Assembly: GCA_949751835.1 (NCBI GenBank)
Contig: CATKHK010000024.1
Location: forward strand, 310,001-374,000
DNA: 64,000 nt
From: Blepharisma japonicum
Taxonomy: Eukaryota > Ciliophora > Heterotrichea > Heterotrichida > Blepharismidae
Reading direction: 5' to 3'
A program made the position numbers and the translations under genes. The notes beneath the pieces are model-generated. The model did not search any database. It had not been told where the DNA came from and was given only the letters and a program-made list of their open reading frames with translations. Shown here piece by piece: positions 10,308 through 20,545 of this stretch (within the stretch, counting starts at the first letter, position 1; every line of letters begins with the position of its first letter).

Positions 10308-11657
10308 TTACTTTTTATTAGAAGCGAATGAATAGTCAATTTCATCATTTTCTTTTCCATCTTTATTAAGCTTGGCCCTTTTTTTCCAATCATTCTCTTC
10401 TACATAGACTGATGAGTTATTTAACACAAGATTTGATAAATCGTCATATAAAATTTCTCTCTTGCCAAACAAAATTAATAAATCTTCATTGCCATCTAAA
10501 ATATAGGAATTCAAGCTTGTTTGAGCTTTATCTCTCAGGAATGCTTTGAGTCTTCCAAAAAGGTCATTTAGAGTCCCTGGCTCATTATTTTGCATTTTCA
10601 ATTGGATATCTTCATTGAAAATTCTCAACTGAATTTCTTGTGTGCTTTCGCTTTCAATTTGATCTCCTCCTCTGCTGTTTTCTGATTTTGCTATTGCGAT
10701 TTTTCTTTTATTCAAATATCCTGATTTTAGTTGGTTTCATGCTGAAATCCTATCCCCAATTGGAATTTCCTGTGGAGGTTTTGGGGGGTCAATTTTCTGG
10801 GGTCTAGACGGATATTTTGAAAATTTTGATTTGCTATTTAGGGGCTTTTTTTTTGCTCCAGATAACCTTTCTTTATGACTCCTATCAGGAAATATTTTGG
10901 CAATCACTTCATTTCTTGTGTTTTCTGTAAGAATTTCTTCTCCATTATCTGTTTTAGATTGATTTACTTGTTCAGGATTTTTGCCTAAAAAATTTTCTAT
11001 TTCATTGTTTTCTTTAATAATAGTCTCACGCTTTTTTGTTCCTTGAACTTTCTGAATGGAGCTATCAAAGCTGCTATTAATTTGCAACTGATCTGTTGAG
11101 TTTTCTTCTGACAATTTCAGTTTTTTGTTTGGAGTACTTACAGTAGAGTCTCTCTTTTCAAGGCTATTTATTTTTTGACCAACTTTTCGACCTTTATTTT
11201 TCAGAGTGTGATTTTTAGTAGAAGATAAATAGTTCTCTGAATTGCTGCAATCAGTTTCTTGAGATGTTCCAATACTTTGGCTATCAAATTCAAGTTTAGT
11301 TTTTTTCCGTCTTATTCTTTCTATATCATTATCTTCAAAAAGCACTTTTGTTGCCGATTTTTTCACAGCGTGTCTTGCTTCATCTAAATTCATCTTTGAT
11401 TCAGGAAGGTGACTCAATGAAGCTTCATTATTTATCAAATTAAGAAGTTCAGGCTTAGAAGAATCAAAAATTACCCTTTGTGCAGACTTTTTCACAGCAT
11501 GCTTTATCTCTGTGCTCTCTTTTCTTTCGGGCAAATTTGAATTACCTTCAAATACGGAATTTACAACAAGGCATTCTGGATTATCATCTTGAATTTTGTA
11601 AGCATGATTATTATTTGAGCTTGATCTTTCGAAAGGATACTCTGATTTTAGAAGCAT
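10308..11657 (-). CDS. Low-complexity basic protein with paired KKSA-x-[RK]V-x-F motifs
   Basis: The 449-aa frame is joined by one TGA=Trp at about 10735-10740. Most of it is Ser/Asn/Lys/Glu-rich and probably disordered. Two repeats stand out: HAVKKSAQRVIFD (about residues 53-65) and HAVKKSATKVLFE (about 95-107). Each ends in an RVxF-type string, the consensus for docking protein phosphatase 1. The last ~110 residues (IFNEDIQLKM...NDLFGRLKAFL...YDDLSNLVLNNSSVYVEEN) look folded, but I do not recognise the domain. A nuclear or cytoskeletal scaffold is a guess only. Confidence 0.7.
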
Positions 11658-12131
11658 TCTTAGTAGTATTTATTATTCTTTATTAGCCTTGCAAAAATAC
11701 CCTAAGCTTATTGCTTCATTTTTATTTTATCTATTTCTTAATCTATAAATTGAAATCAATTTAATAAATCTTCCCCTATTTTTAAGGTGCGTGGTTAAAA
11801 CTTTTACATTTGTGAAATAAATATAATACTTGATAAAAATCCAAAAGATATTGTATTCATATTATTTTTATTAAACGATTAATCCACCTGACACATTATT
11901 GTGGTCTTAGAAATTTATAAATCTCTTTTGAATGCTCAAACTGACATCAAATTTGAGTAATTTGAATCAAAAGATATCTCAAATAATCTCCATCAAATTT
12001 TAGAAACAGATTTAGCAGTTAGAATATTTTAAGTGTCATATGATTTTCTGAAAATAATAATTCGATAAATAATAGATAGGTGTGCTTGTTTTAATATCAA
12101 CAAAATTCATTTTGCAAGTAGACTAGAAAAA
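11658..12131. other. Intergenic region between divergent genes
   Basis: Very AT-rich, with stops in all frames. Both flanking genes start here, so it must contain two promoters. Nothing else was recognised. Confidence 0.3.
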
Positions 12132-13481
12132 ATGAATGAAAGACCAACTGATTCAACATTTTCGCGAACGTCCAGGCTCTCAGAAGATGAAATCTTAAAC
12201 TACAATAAAATTGCGATGGATTATCTCAGAGAAGGAGACTACGACTCGGCAATGAATTATTTAAAGCAAGCATTTTCGAGCATAAAATCCTTAAAAGACG
12301 CCTTACCTAAACAAAAATTACTAGCAATCACTTATAATAATCTTGGCTGTTTCTTTAAAAGAACGGGAAACCACAGCGAGGCTTTAAATTATCTATTCAA
12401 AGCAGTAGAAATGGAAAAGAATTTACCAAATGAATTTGCCAACATTGCTGGATCTCATTTGAATATTTGTGCTATTCTATCTAATGAAGGAGAACATGAG
12501 CGTGCCTTACGACACGCTTTGAAATCACTATACCTCTTAAAAAATAACTATAATTCACAGCCTGGGCTAATTTCCACACTGATTATAGCATATCACAATG
12601 TAGGAGCAGAATATGAATATTTAATGCAATTTCCTGATGCGGCCGATTGCTATAGAAGGGGCTGAGAATTAAGCAAAGATCATCTTGGGCTAAAAAATTC
12701 CCTAACAATGACTCTGAAAAAGAGCTTTGTTGAGATAACTGAAAAAATGAAAGATAATGGCGACATGAAATCAGAGAGCCAAAGCGAAAAGAAAGCAGGA
12801 AAAGTCAGAAGAAGAGACCCAAGAAGCTCAGTACCTCCACCTAATGGTGATAAATTGCCTGTTGTGCAGATAGGGAATGCATATCAGAGAGCAATATCTC
12901 ATGAAGGGAGTCGCAAATTTAATAACACAAGCCTTGACGAGACTGGAGGATGAAAAAACTTAAATATTCAACAAAATCGGCATAGGAATCATCATGAGGA
13001 AACTGCCAATACACGATATACAACAAGATCTTCCTCTTCATCACAAAACAGTCCAAATTCCACAATAAATTCCCAAAGACGAAACATTAAAATTATCACC
13101 CAAAAACAAAACCTTACAGTTGACCTAAATACCAAGGTATCAATTTTTAAACCAAGAAACTTGAGTGAAAGAATTCAAAGAAATGAAAGATTAACACCTG
13201 TGATGTCTTCAAAGAAGAAGAAAATTAATTTATTGATGATAAAAGCACAAGAAAGAACTGCTGCAATTATGATTCAAAGCTGGTGAAGGGGAGTAAAGGC
13301 AAGGAAAAAATACGCTCAGATTAAAATTGATAATAAACTTAAGGAAGCAGAGATTAAAGCAAGAAAAGCTGTAGAGGAGTATGAAAAACTAAAAAGACAA
13401 GCTAGCCAATTCCAACGCCATAGAGCAGAAAACTCAAATAAGTCCAAAAATGATAGCAAGCAGGTATCATCAGGTAAATAA
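12132..13481 (+). CDS. TPR protein with C-terminal IQ motif
   Basis: The 449-aa protein starts after an in-frame TAG, so ATG 12132 is secure. Residues ~20-190 hold about four tetratricopeptide repeats (YLREGDYDSAMNYLKQA; ITYNNLGCFFKRTGNHSEAL; LNICAILSNEGEHERAL; AYHNVGAEYEYLMQFPDAA). A Ser/Arg/Asn-rich linker follows, then an IQ calmodulin-binding motif at about 375-395 (AAIMIQSWWRGVKARKKY) and a basic helix. The second Trp of the IQ core is TGA. TPR plus IQ proteins are common in ciliary and cytoskeletal complexes of ciliates; the exact role is unknown. Confidence 0.85.
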
Positions 13482-13561
13482 TGATGAATTTTTTGTAATT
13501 TTAATTAATTGGTGATTTTAATAAATGAACTTATAGGATAAAAAAGCAAAGGGTTCTAAAA

Positions 13562-14764
13562 ATGTCAATAGAATTTGATTGCTCTTGGAAAACACTGACT
13601 GCAATAGCTGTTCGAAATCTACCAAGTTTTCCCTCTTCTTTGCAACTATACCTTGAAAATGAAGACAATCGATTTATGCTAATTTTGCAACATCCTTTAT
13701 CGTCAAATCCTACTTGGAGACACTTCGAAATTCCACGAAATGTGTTTCCACTAAAACTTAAAATCTGCAATACAAAAGGTGAAGAGCTCTATGAAGACGA
13801 AATTGACCCAAAACACATGTTTTTAGCAGTTCAAGATATAAATTTAATAGAAAATTTCGATTCAACTGCATGTTTTTTAGAATTTTCTGATGATGGAGTC
13901 TACACAACCCAAAGGCATGCTGAAGAAATTGCAAAACTTACACAAAATTTTGCGATTCATATTAAGCTTCAAGCAACACAAGAGGCTACCCCACGAGACG
14001 TAAAATTTGGTGAGTTAAAAGAGCAATACCAACAACTTCTATTTCATAGAAAGCAAATATCAGAGTTGAGCCAAAACATAAAGGAAATTAAGCAGAAAAT
14101 GACTCGGTTTGCTTCACAAAAAAAGACTCATAATCCAAAAATTAAGAAAATTCATGAATTTAAGGATTTTAAGAATGATTTGGAAGAAGCTGCTATTGAA
14201 AAAAGGGTCTTATCAAAGAATTCAATTGGCCTGCATCGATTTTTAAATGCTCAAAATACGATTTCGCATAATTTGCTAGGAAGGAATAAAGTAAATTACA
14301 ATAATGATTTGGAAATTGCTCAAAAAAACTTACTTTCTATCTCAAATATACAGTGGACGATTGAAATAAGGAGGATCAAACTTGTAAGTGAGCTATATGA
14401 AGTTTTTAAAAATACCTTGGTTTTTGAATGGCTTGCTAGAAACTATGAAGAAAATTTTAAGGTCTTGAATGAAGAAGAAATGTGCTTTGTATTAGGACAC
14501 AGTGTGCTCCTTATTTGTGAGCTTTCTCATATCTATCGGATTCAACTGCAATATCCACTGAAATTCTTTGGTTCATACTCATCTATTATTCATGATGGAG
14601 TTGAGCTGCCTCTGCATACATTTGGAAAAATAGTAGACAATTCCAAGATCAGTATTGCAATTCAGTGCCTTTTATATAATTTAACACAAGTTTTTCAGTT
14701 CGCCCCAATGCCACATATATCAGGCTTAGAAAATCATTGGGAAAATAAAGTTTCATCTGATTAA
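13562..14764 (+). CDS. UVRAG/Vps38-like subunit of the VPS34 PI3-kinase complex
   Basis: A 400-aa protein. The first ~130 residues look like a C2-type beta domain. Residues ~150-200 form a coiled coil (ELKEQYQQLLFHRKQISEL...). The C-terminal half has a BARA2-like pattern: EEMCFVLGHSVLLICELS, then IQLQYPLKFFGSYSSI, then ELPLH and a run ending in YNLTQVFQF. Human UVRAG has the same order (LGY...LRYPI...GSRSTI...FPLYP...LLNKNIAQL). The family works with VPS34, VPS15 and Beclin in endosome and autophagosome traffic. VPS15 is also in this window, at the right end. ATG14 is the other possible family. Confidence 0.65.
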   Translation: MSIEFDCSWKTLTAIAVRNLPSFPSSLQLYLENEDNRFMLILQHPLSSNPTWRHFEIPRNVFPLKLKICNTKGEELYEDEIDPKHMFLAVQDINLIENFDSTACFLEFSDDGVYTTQRHAEEIAKLTQNFAIHIKLQATQEATPRDVKFGELKEQYQQLLFHRKQISELSQNIKEIKQKMTRFASQKKTHNPKIKKIHEFKDFKNDLEEAAIEKRVLSKNSIGLHRFLNAQNTISHNLLGRNKVNYNNDLEIAQKNLLSISNIQWTIEIRRIKLVSELYEVFKNTLVFEWLARNYEENFKVLNEEEMCFVLGHSVLLICELSHIYRIQLQYPLKFFGSYSSIIHDGVELPLHTFGKIVDNSKISIAIQCLLYNLTQVFQFAPMPHISGLENHWENKVSSD

Positions 14765-14881
14765 CCATTGTCTTAATAATTATTTGTAAGTTTAATTGCT
14801 ATTTTTCTCATATGGCGATAATTATATGCACTCAAAAATATAGAGCCTATATTCTAGAAACCAAAATAGGCCACAATAAAA

Positions 14882-17524
14882 ATGAAAAACAAATCATTAC
14901 TCTGCAAGAAAAATTTATATTTGAAAAGCAGGAAATTTTCTCAAGCTTGAAATCTAGCCTTTAAGGATATTTCTTCAGAAAGCAAATACTTATATGAGGT
15001 AGGTCTGCAGCAAAAATTTTCAATGAATGTAATATCATGCTGGGCATTTGTAGGACTAAGTCTTGGGCTTATGTGTGGATATATGGATTCCATTTCTTAT
15101 ATCTATTTCATTATTGGACTCGCTCCTTTGTTGCCTTTTATTAGATTCAACAATTATTTTCAAAGGATTTTGACAGAATTTTTTTGCTTTTATTTTTTAA
15201 GGACATATATTGGACAATCATCAATTTCTGAGTGTTTAGGTGCGCAATTCCCTTCATTCGCTCTCAATTTATATTTATTAAAGAAATGAAGCTATTCTAG
15301 CATTATTTTCGCTGTGGAATATTTGCTTATTTGTATTATTAATAGCACCTACCCTGTAGGCCTAGTTTTATCTTCTATTACTTATACAATTTTTATTGCT
15401 TGCCTAGAAAAACAATTAAGGGATTTATGACGTATATATACTGCATATAAAAAATCAGAGGGAAGCTATTTTGATTTATTTCAATCATCGCCTCACCCAA
15501 TATTTATATTACAATCTAGTGGAAAAATAATTTTTCATAATAAATCTGCAATGAAGCTATTGGAAATTTACAATAGTAAATCAAAAGAATTTGATGACAA
15601 TTTTGAAAGTTTTTTTGGTGACGATGATAAACCTTATATAAGAATTTTAATTCAGACTGGATTATCTGGGGAATATTGTGTCGATGAATTTGTCATTCAA
15701 GATCCTAAGAGACCAGATCTAATGCACAACTTGGGTCTATTAATTTCTGCAGAGCGAATTAGTTGACAATACGAAAACTGTGTAAAAATAATATGCGTTG
15801 ATATATCAAGCTATGCAATTTCTCGACAACAAATAATAAACAATTGCCAAATCGTAGAGTCAGCTTTTGAACGGATGGCTTTTACAGCTGCAATGATTTA
15901 TCAGTCAAAAACTCCACTAAATCGAGGAACATTAACTACAATAAACGCTCTACACAACAGTTTAAAAAACAATTTATTAATCCAGCAATATCTTTCAAGC
16001 AGAATATCAGCTCAGAGGACTAACTTTGATTTGAACATAGAAATCCAAAACTCAATAGAACTCTCCTACTTGCAAGCTTCTGAAAAAGAAATCAGCTTAA
16101 CATACACCAGAGATCAAGGATTACCAAACTGTGTAAATGGATACCGAAGCTTTCACAACCAACTAGTACATACCATGCTATCTTATATAATTTCAAAAAG
16201 TGAAGACCATAGTAACATATATTTGCTTATTGAAGTTGCCACAGCTGTTCAAAAAGATATAACTGTGAACTACAAATTCACTTTTAGGTCTTCAAAGATT
16301 GCAGATGATGAACTAAACTACTTATTTCAAAAAAATATTTCACAGAGGAAACAATTCAGTGATTTTATTTTGTCGATCAAAGAATTTGGCCCTGGCATGG
16401 CCATTTTTGAAAGCATACTTCATATCTTAAAAGGATCTATAACAGAAACTACAATATCCGACACAGAAATTGGAAAATGCATAATTTCGTTCAGACTTCC
16501 ATTTACAACAATAGAAAAGGAGTCTCCTACAAAGCTCTTGAGATTAAGTGCAAGCGGCTCTATCACCGAAACTCCATTAACTATAAAATGGAGGCCTAAT
16601 ATAAAATATGAACATGACATGCTTTCCAGATACCCGGTTGATGAAACTGTTATTTTAAAGGAACAAATTCAAACGATTAAAAATAAAAAGAAAAAAGAAG
16701 TGTTTCAAGTGCAAATTATTAACCAGATTGGAGCCAATTTAATAGAAGAAAGGATCACCCCAAGGATTTCAATATCAAGAGTAAGAACTCCAACACAGTC
16801 TTTAAGCAGTGATGAAGAAATTTCTTCTGGAAGTGAGGATTGTGAAGATAACGAAAATGAAATAAATAAAGGCTGCAAGTGCAACTCATGCGAAATTTTA
16901 TCGAATGGAAGCCAAATATTGTCTGATTATATTATTCATTCTAGCTCATTTTCTGGAACATATTGCATGCTGAAAGCAAAAAAGGCAGAAATCTTAAGAT
17001 CCAGGAAAGTAAATTTTTTCAGCAAAAATAATCAATCTCCTATGATTTTTGACAGAGAAATTTTTTCTGTTAAAAAATTCCTTTTTCATGAAGGGAGAAG
17101 AGAAAGTCTATGCTTTGATGTGGGCATTAATAGCGTTTTAGTTGTTGATGACGATGAGCAGCAAAGAGACATATTAGAAAATTTTATTAAAAATATGAAA
17201 TGGAGTGTCGATTTCGCGAGAGATGGATATGGAGCAATTAAAATGTTTGAATCTTATGCTAGCCAAGGATTTGTTTATAAGGTGATATTTATGGACATAA
17301 TAATGCCAAAATTAGATGGACTCAAAGCTACACAAAAAATCAGAGAGATGGAGGCAAAATTTAATTACCCAAGAACTTTTATATGTGGGCTAAGTGGTGA
17401 TAAAGATGCAAGACAGAAGGCTGAAGCAGCAGGAATGGATAATTTTTGTAAGTGATATATAGTAATGAAACCTACAGAATATAAAATAATAAAAGATTTG
17501 CTTGATTCAAGACAAAAAGAATAA
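14882..17524 (+). CDS. Membrane hybrid histidine kinase-like protein with receiver domain
   Basis: The spliced protein is 875 aa. The N-terminal ~180 residues have several hydrophobic segments, followed by a PAS-like stretch (DLFQSSPHPIFILQSSGKIIF). The H-box region reads YQSKTPLNR, with Tyr340 where the phospho-acceptor His of HExKTPLN would be. The ATPase region (~450-555) keeps only weak N/G-box features (FGPGMAIFES). The C-terminal receiver is well kept: D756/D757, phospho-acceptor D805 in FMDIIMPKLDG, Ser in GLSGD, and Lys in FLMKPTE. The Lys motif appears only after removal of a 15-nt intron at 17448-17462. The start is the first ATG after an in-frame TAG at 14867-14869. Hybrid kinases feed phosphorelays; this one probably signals through its receiver without normal autophosphorylation. 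Confidence 0.85.
17448..17462 (+). other. 15-nt intron without a stop codon
   Basis: Reads GTAAGTGATATATAG. Its only in-frame stop-like codon is TGA, which is Trp here, so the reading frame stays open when it is kept. Removal changes the receiver from NFCKWYIVMKPTE to NFLMKPTE, which restores the family consensus. A is at position 10. Confidence 0.85.
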
Positions 17525-17632
17525 AAGTTTCTTGAGATTAAATTTGAAAATTTATTATATTAATTAAGTATTTGACTAATGCTTTATTAAGCATATAATT
17601 AATTGTACCTGATCTTCCCTACAAAAAATAAA

Positions 17633-18157
17633 TTATTCTGTTTGTATTTTAATAGCTTTTTTTATAGGAGTTATCGATGATAGGCAAGAGTTTCATCTTT
17701 TGTTGTGAGAGCTGTCTGTGCTTAAAGCTTTAACTTCACTTTTGATAATCCTTCTTTTGTAAGGAGATATACTCGGAAGAATATTCAAGCTGACCCCTCG
17801 AGCCAATAAATTACTATTAAGAAAAATATTCTTCTTATGCTTCTTTAAGATTTTATTCGATAATGAAATAGGCAAATGTGGAAATTTAAAAGGTTTTGAA
17901 GGTGCATAGGGTGTAAAATCCCCGCTTTGGCTTAACTTGTAAAGCCCATTTGATGCTTCTTGTCCTCATTTTGGACTAAAATTTAAGGATGTAACGTTAT
18001 TTTGGCTTCCTTTGTTTTGATGTGCGCAATAAGTAGTAATTTTGATTTTAAACTGTGGAGGCTTTAAGTCCTTAGGTGATGGATTAGTTAGGCTGTTTTG
18101 ACTAAAAGAGTTCTCACTTTTCCAAATTGATAGCCTTTTATTGATCGAGATGCTCAT
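17633..18157 (-). CDS. Basic, Ser-rich protein of unknown function
   Basis: A 174-aa frame from ATG 18157 to TAA 17633, with two TGA codons read as Trp. It is rich in Lys, Ser, Asn and Pro, with no hydrophobic segment or known motif, and is probably disordered. Its start lies only 17 nt downstream of the stop of the GST gene on the same strand, among the tightest spacings in the window. The product is not recognised; coding status rests on a clean long frame and codon use like its neighbours. Confidence 0.55.
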
Positions 18158-18174
18158 TATATTAATTATCTTAA

Positions 18175-18813
18175 TTAAAATGGTAAATCTTCTCGATTTT
18201 CCATATAATCTAAAAACAAAGGTGAAGTATTTTTAAAGTTCTCTGCAAAATCTATTAATCTTGGGGCAGAGGAGACAAGAATTTCTGACATTCTTTTTGG
18301 AGCTTTTTTTCTAATCATAAAATCATGAACCATAAAAAAAATAGCAAAATCCCCTAAGGTTGGCGAGCTCCCTACAAAGAAATTTTTATTTGAGTTTGCA
18401 ATATACCGTTTTTCTATTGCTTTTAGCATTTTTGGCAATTCCTCTTCTGACCATTTGTCCCATCCTGCACGATCTTTGAGAACCATGAGATATTTCAATC
18501 TATTATTGAAGAAATCTTCTTTTATATCCCTTAAAGACTCCGTTAAATAAATGCTATAGTTATCCTTTGGGTAGAGCCCAAATTCTCTGCATAAAAATCT
18601 TTCTATGCTCCCGCTTTGAATCAAGATTTTTCCATCTATTTCTAAGCAAGGCAATTTTCCCATTTCAAACTTTTCATCATTCTTAATTTCAGGTCATTCT
18701 GTATTCATATCATATCTAAGATCATGAAAGGGGACACCTATATAATTGAGAATCATTCGCGAAGTCTCGGCCCTTGCATACATATCAAAATAATGAAGAA
18801 CAATCCTTCTCAT
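18175..18813 (-). CDS. Glutathione S-transferase, sigma-like, divergent
   Basis: The 212-aa protein has both GST domains. The N-terminal thioredoxin fold starts MRRIVLHYFDMYARAETSRM, with the catalytic Tyr in HYFD, and includes the glutathione-site pattern LPCLEIDGKILIQSGSIERFL. The C-terminal helical domain has the N-capping motif TLGDFAIFF. TGA encodes Trp in TEWPEIKND. It is related to the four GSTs at 50.6-56.4 kb but is clearly less similar, so it is an older paralogue. It would conjugate glutathione to electrophiles or isomerise lipid substrates in the cytosol. Confidence 0.9.
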
Positions 18814-18998
18814 ATTCCAAATTATTAATTTTTGTTATTTTTTGATCAAAGATCCTTAAAAGATTATGAATAAACTTATTTATCTTAATTACAAAATTAT
18901 GATAATAGCGTTTGGTATAGTTTTGTTTAGCCAAGACAGTGAATTGTGCAGTAAATCTGGTGATTTTTTATTTTTCGCTTTATTTTTGTAGTTGAATT
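18814..18998. promoter_or_regulatory. Short divergent promoter region
   Basis: Only 185 nt separate the starts of the divergent GST and ankyrin genes, so both promoters and 5' leaders must fit here. No specific motif was assigned. Confidence 0.35.
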
Positions 18999-20138
18999 AT
19001 GGGTTGTTGCCAAAGTGCCCAAAATAGAAATTCGGGAGGTTCGTTCTCGCAGAGACTGCGGGAATCAATCGAGCATGATAATATAAAAGCACTTCAAGAT
19101 TTATTTAAATCGGCAGATCAAAATAACACTAAAAGTGCAGTTAACGTAGATGAGCCTATGATCGCTGTTAAAAAAATGCAGTTTAGTGCACTGGCATATG
19201 CTTTATACTTGGGCAAAATTGAAGTTTTCAAGTATTTAGCTCATCATTTGGGTGCTTCTATTCAAGAAGCTATGCAATTGCTAGTAAGACAAAGCATATC
19301 TCCTCTTGATTTAATTTGTGCAAAAGGCTACACAGATCTACTAGAAGACATGATTCCAATATATTTATCAGCAGAAAAAGGTTCGATTCTTGCGCAGGAC
19401 GAAGTTTCGGTTGATTTTAATACCGCTGAACAATATAATATGAAGCTTAAAAGCACCTATACTGCAATTCATGTCGCATGTAATAATGGGCATATAAATG
19501 TTATTAGCTATGTTCACAATTATTTTAAAACCCAGCCATACTGTCCGCTTCAGCTTGATATTGATTATCAAGATGAGCTCACAGGCGAAAACTGTGCTTT
19601 AATTTCAGCAAGAAATGGAAACTACGCAATGATGAAATTTTTGCATGAGCAGTGCAAAGCAAATTTTTGTGCCCGAAACAAAAGAAACGAAAATGCTGTA
19701 CAAATAGCAGCGGTAAACAGTAAAAAAAAAGCAAATTTGCCTTATTTGGAATGCATATCATACTTAATTGACACAATTGGGATTGATTTTGCATTTGCCT
19801 ATGAAGAAATTTTGCTTGTTGTTGAGAACAAGCAGATTATTCAATATTTTGAATCCAAGCTAAATTCCTATGGAATAAGTGACTCAAAAGCCGAAATTGA
19901 GAATAGAAATAAAATTGTAAAATCATCGACGCCAAGATCACAAAAAGAAATCTATTTGGAACAACTGCTGGAAACCCCAGACTTTGATATGAGAAAGTAT
20001 ATTGAAGAAGATGATGCTGAAAGGAGTATAATCAGCTCAATATGTCCAATAGAATCACGGCCAAGTACACCTTTTATCAGTTTTATGGAATTAAAAGAAA
20101 AGAGTGATTCTCAAGTGAATTTAAATAGAGAAGTGTAA
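18999..20138 (+). CDS. Ankyrin-repeat protein with lipid-anchor N-terminus
   Basis: A 379-aa protein beginning MGCCQSAQ. Gly2 followed by Cys3-Cys4 is a classic signal for N-myristoylation with nearby palmitoylation, so a membrane-attached location is likely. Residues ~50-290 contain several ankyrin-like repeats (SALAYALYLGKIEVFKYLAHHLG; TAIHVACNNGHINVISYVHNY; NCALISARNGNYAMMKFLHEQ). The C-terminal ~90 residues are Ser/Glu-rich and probably disordered. It is a binding scaffold with no catalytic domain; partners are unknown. Confidence 0.85.
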   Translation: MGCCQSAQNRNSGGSFSQRLRESIEHDNIKALQDLFKSADQNNTKSAVNVDEPMIAVKKMQFSALAYALYLGKIEVFKYLAHHLGASIQEAMQLLVRQSISPLDLICAKGYTDLLEDMIPIYLSAEKGSILAQDEVSVDFNTAEQYNMKLKSTYTAIHVACNNGHINVISYVHNYFKTQPYCPLQLDIDYQDELTGENCALISARNGNYAMMKFLHEQCKANFCARNKRNENAVQIAAVNSKKKANLPYLECISYLIDTIGIDFAFAYEEILLVVENKQIIQYFESKLNSYGISDSKAEIENRNKIVKSSTPRSQKEIYLEQLLETPDFDMRKYIEEDDAERSIISSICPIESRPSTPFISFMELKEKSDSQVNLNREV

Positions 20139-20185
20139 ATTAATTTCTTTTTATGCTGCAAAATATTATATTAGTTTAAAATACA

Positions 20186-20545
20186 TTAATTTTTTACCTG
20201 GGCCATTGGCTGACCAGAGTGGTTTTTTTGTATCCTGATTAATCTGGCATTTTGAGTAGTAAGTACTTCGTTTGTTTTTGTGTGTCGAACTGTAATGGAA
20301 TTATTTCTTACATTATACGCCTTGGGCCGTTTTCTTTGGATATAAGGGACTCTGCTTAATTCTGTGCTATCTTCTGCTAGCTTACTCGAGTCAGAAAGAA
20401 TTGAAATTAAGCTTAAAGATCTAGAATGATTGGAGTTATTTGGGGTTTGTGAACTTGGAGTATTTGAAGTCTCTTCCTGTTTAGGCAAAATTTGCTTTGT
20501 GGATTTCCTTTTAATTGCTTTGATGCAGACAATAAAACAATTCAT
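20186..20545 (-). CDS. Small Ser/Asn-rich protein, unknown
   Basis: A 119-aa frame starting MNCFIVCIKAIKRKSTKQ, with a short hydrophobic/Cys N-terminus and a basic, Ser/Thr/Asn-rich remainder. No domain was recognised. It converges with the ankyrin gene (47 nt between stops), which fits normal gene spacing in this window. The alternative is a spurious ORF. Confidence 0.5.
   Translation of the reverse strand: MNCFIVCIKAIKRKSTKQILPKQEETSNTPSSQTPNNSNHSRSLSLISILSDSSKLAEDSTELSRVPYIQRKRPKAYNVRNNSITVRHTKTNEVLTTQNARLIRIQKNHSGQPMAQVKN

Noticed and set aside
14882-17524. Bacterial contamination suggested by a two-component hybrid protein
   Set aside because: The gene contains a 15-nt spliceosomal intron and TGA=Trp codons like its neighbours, and hybrid kinases are known in protists.
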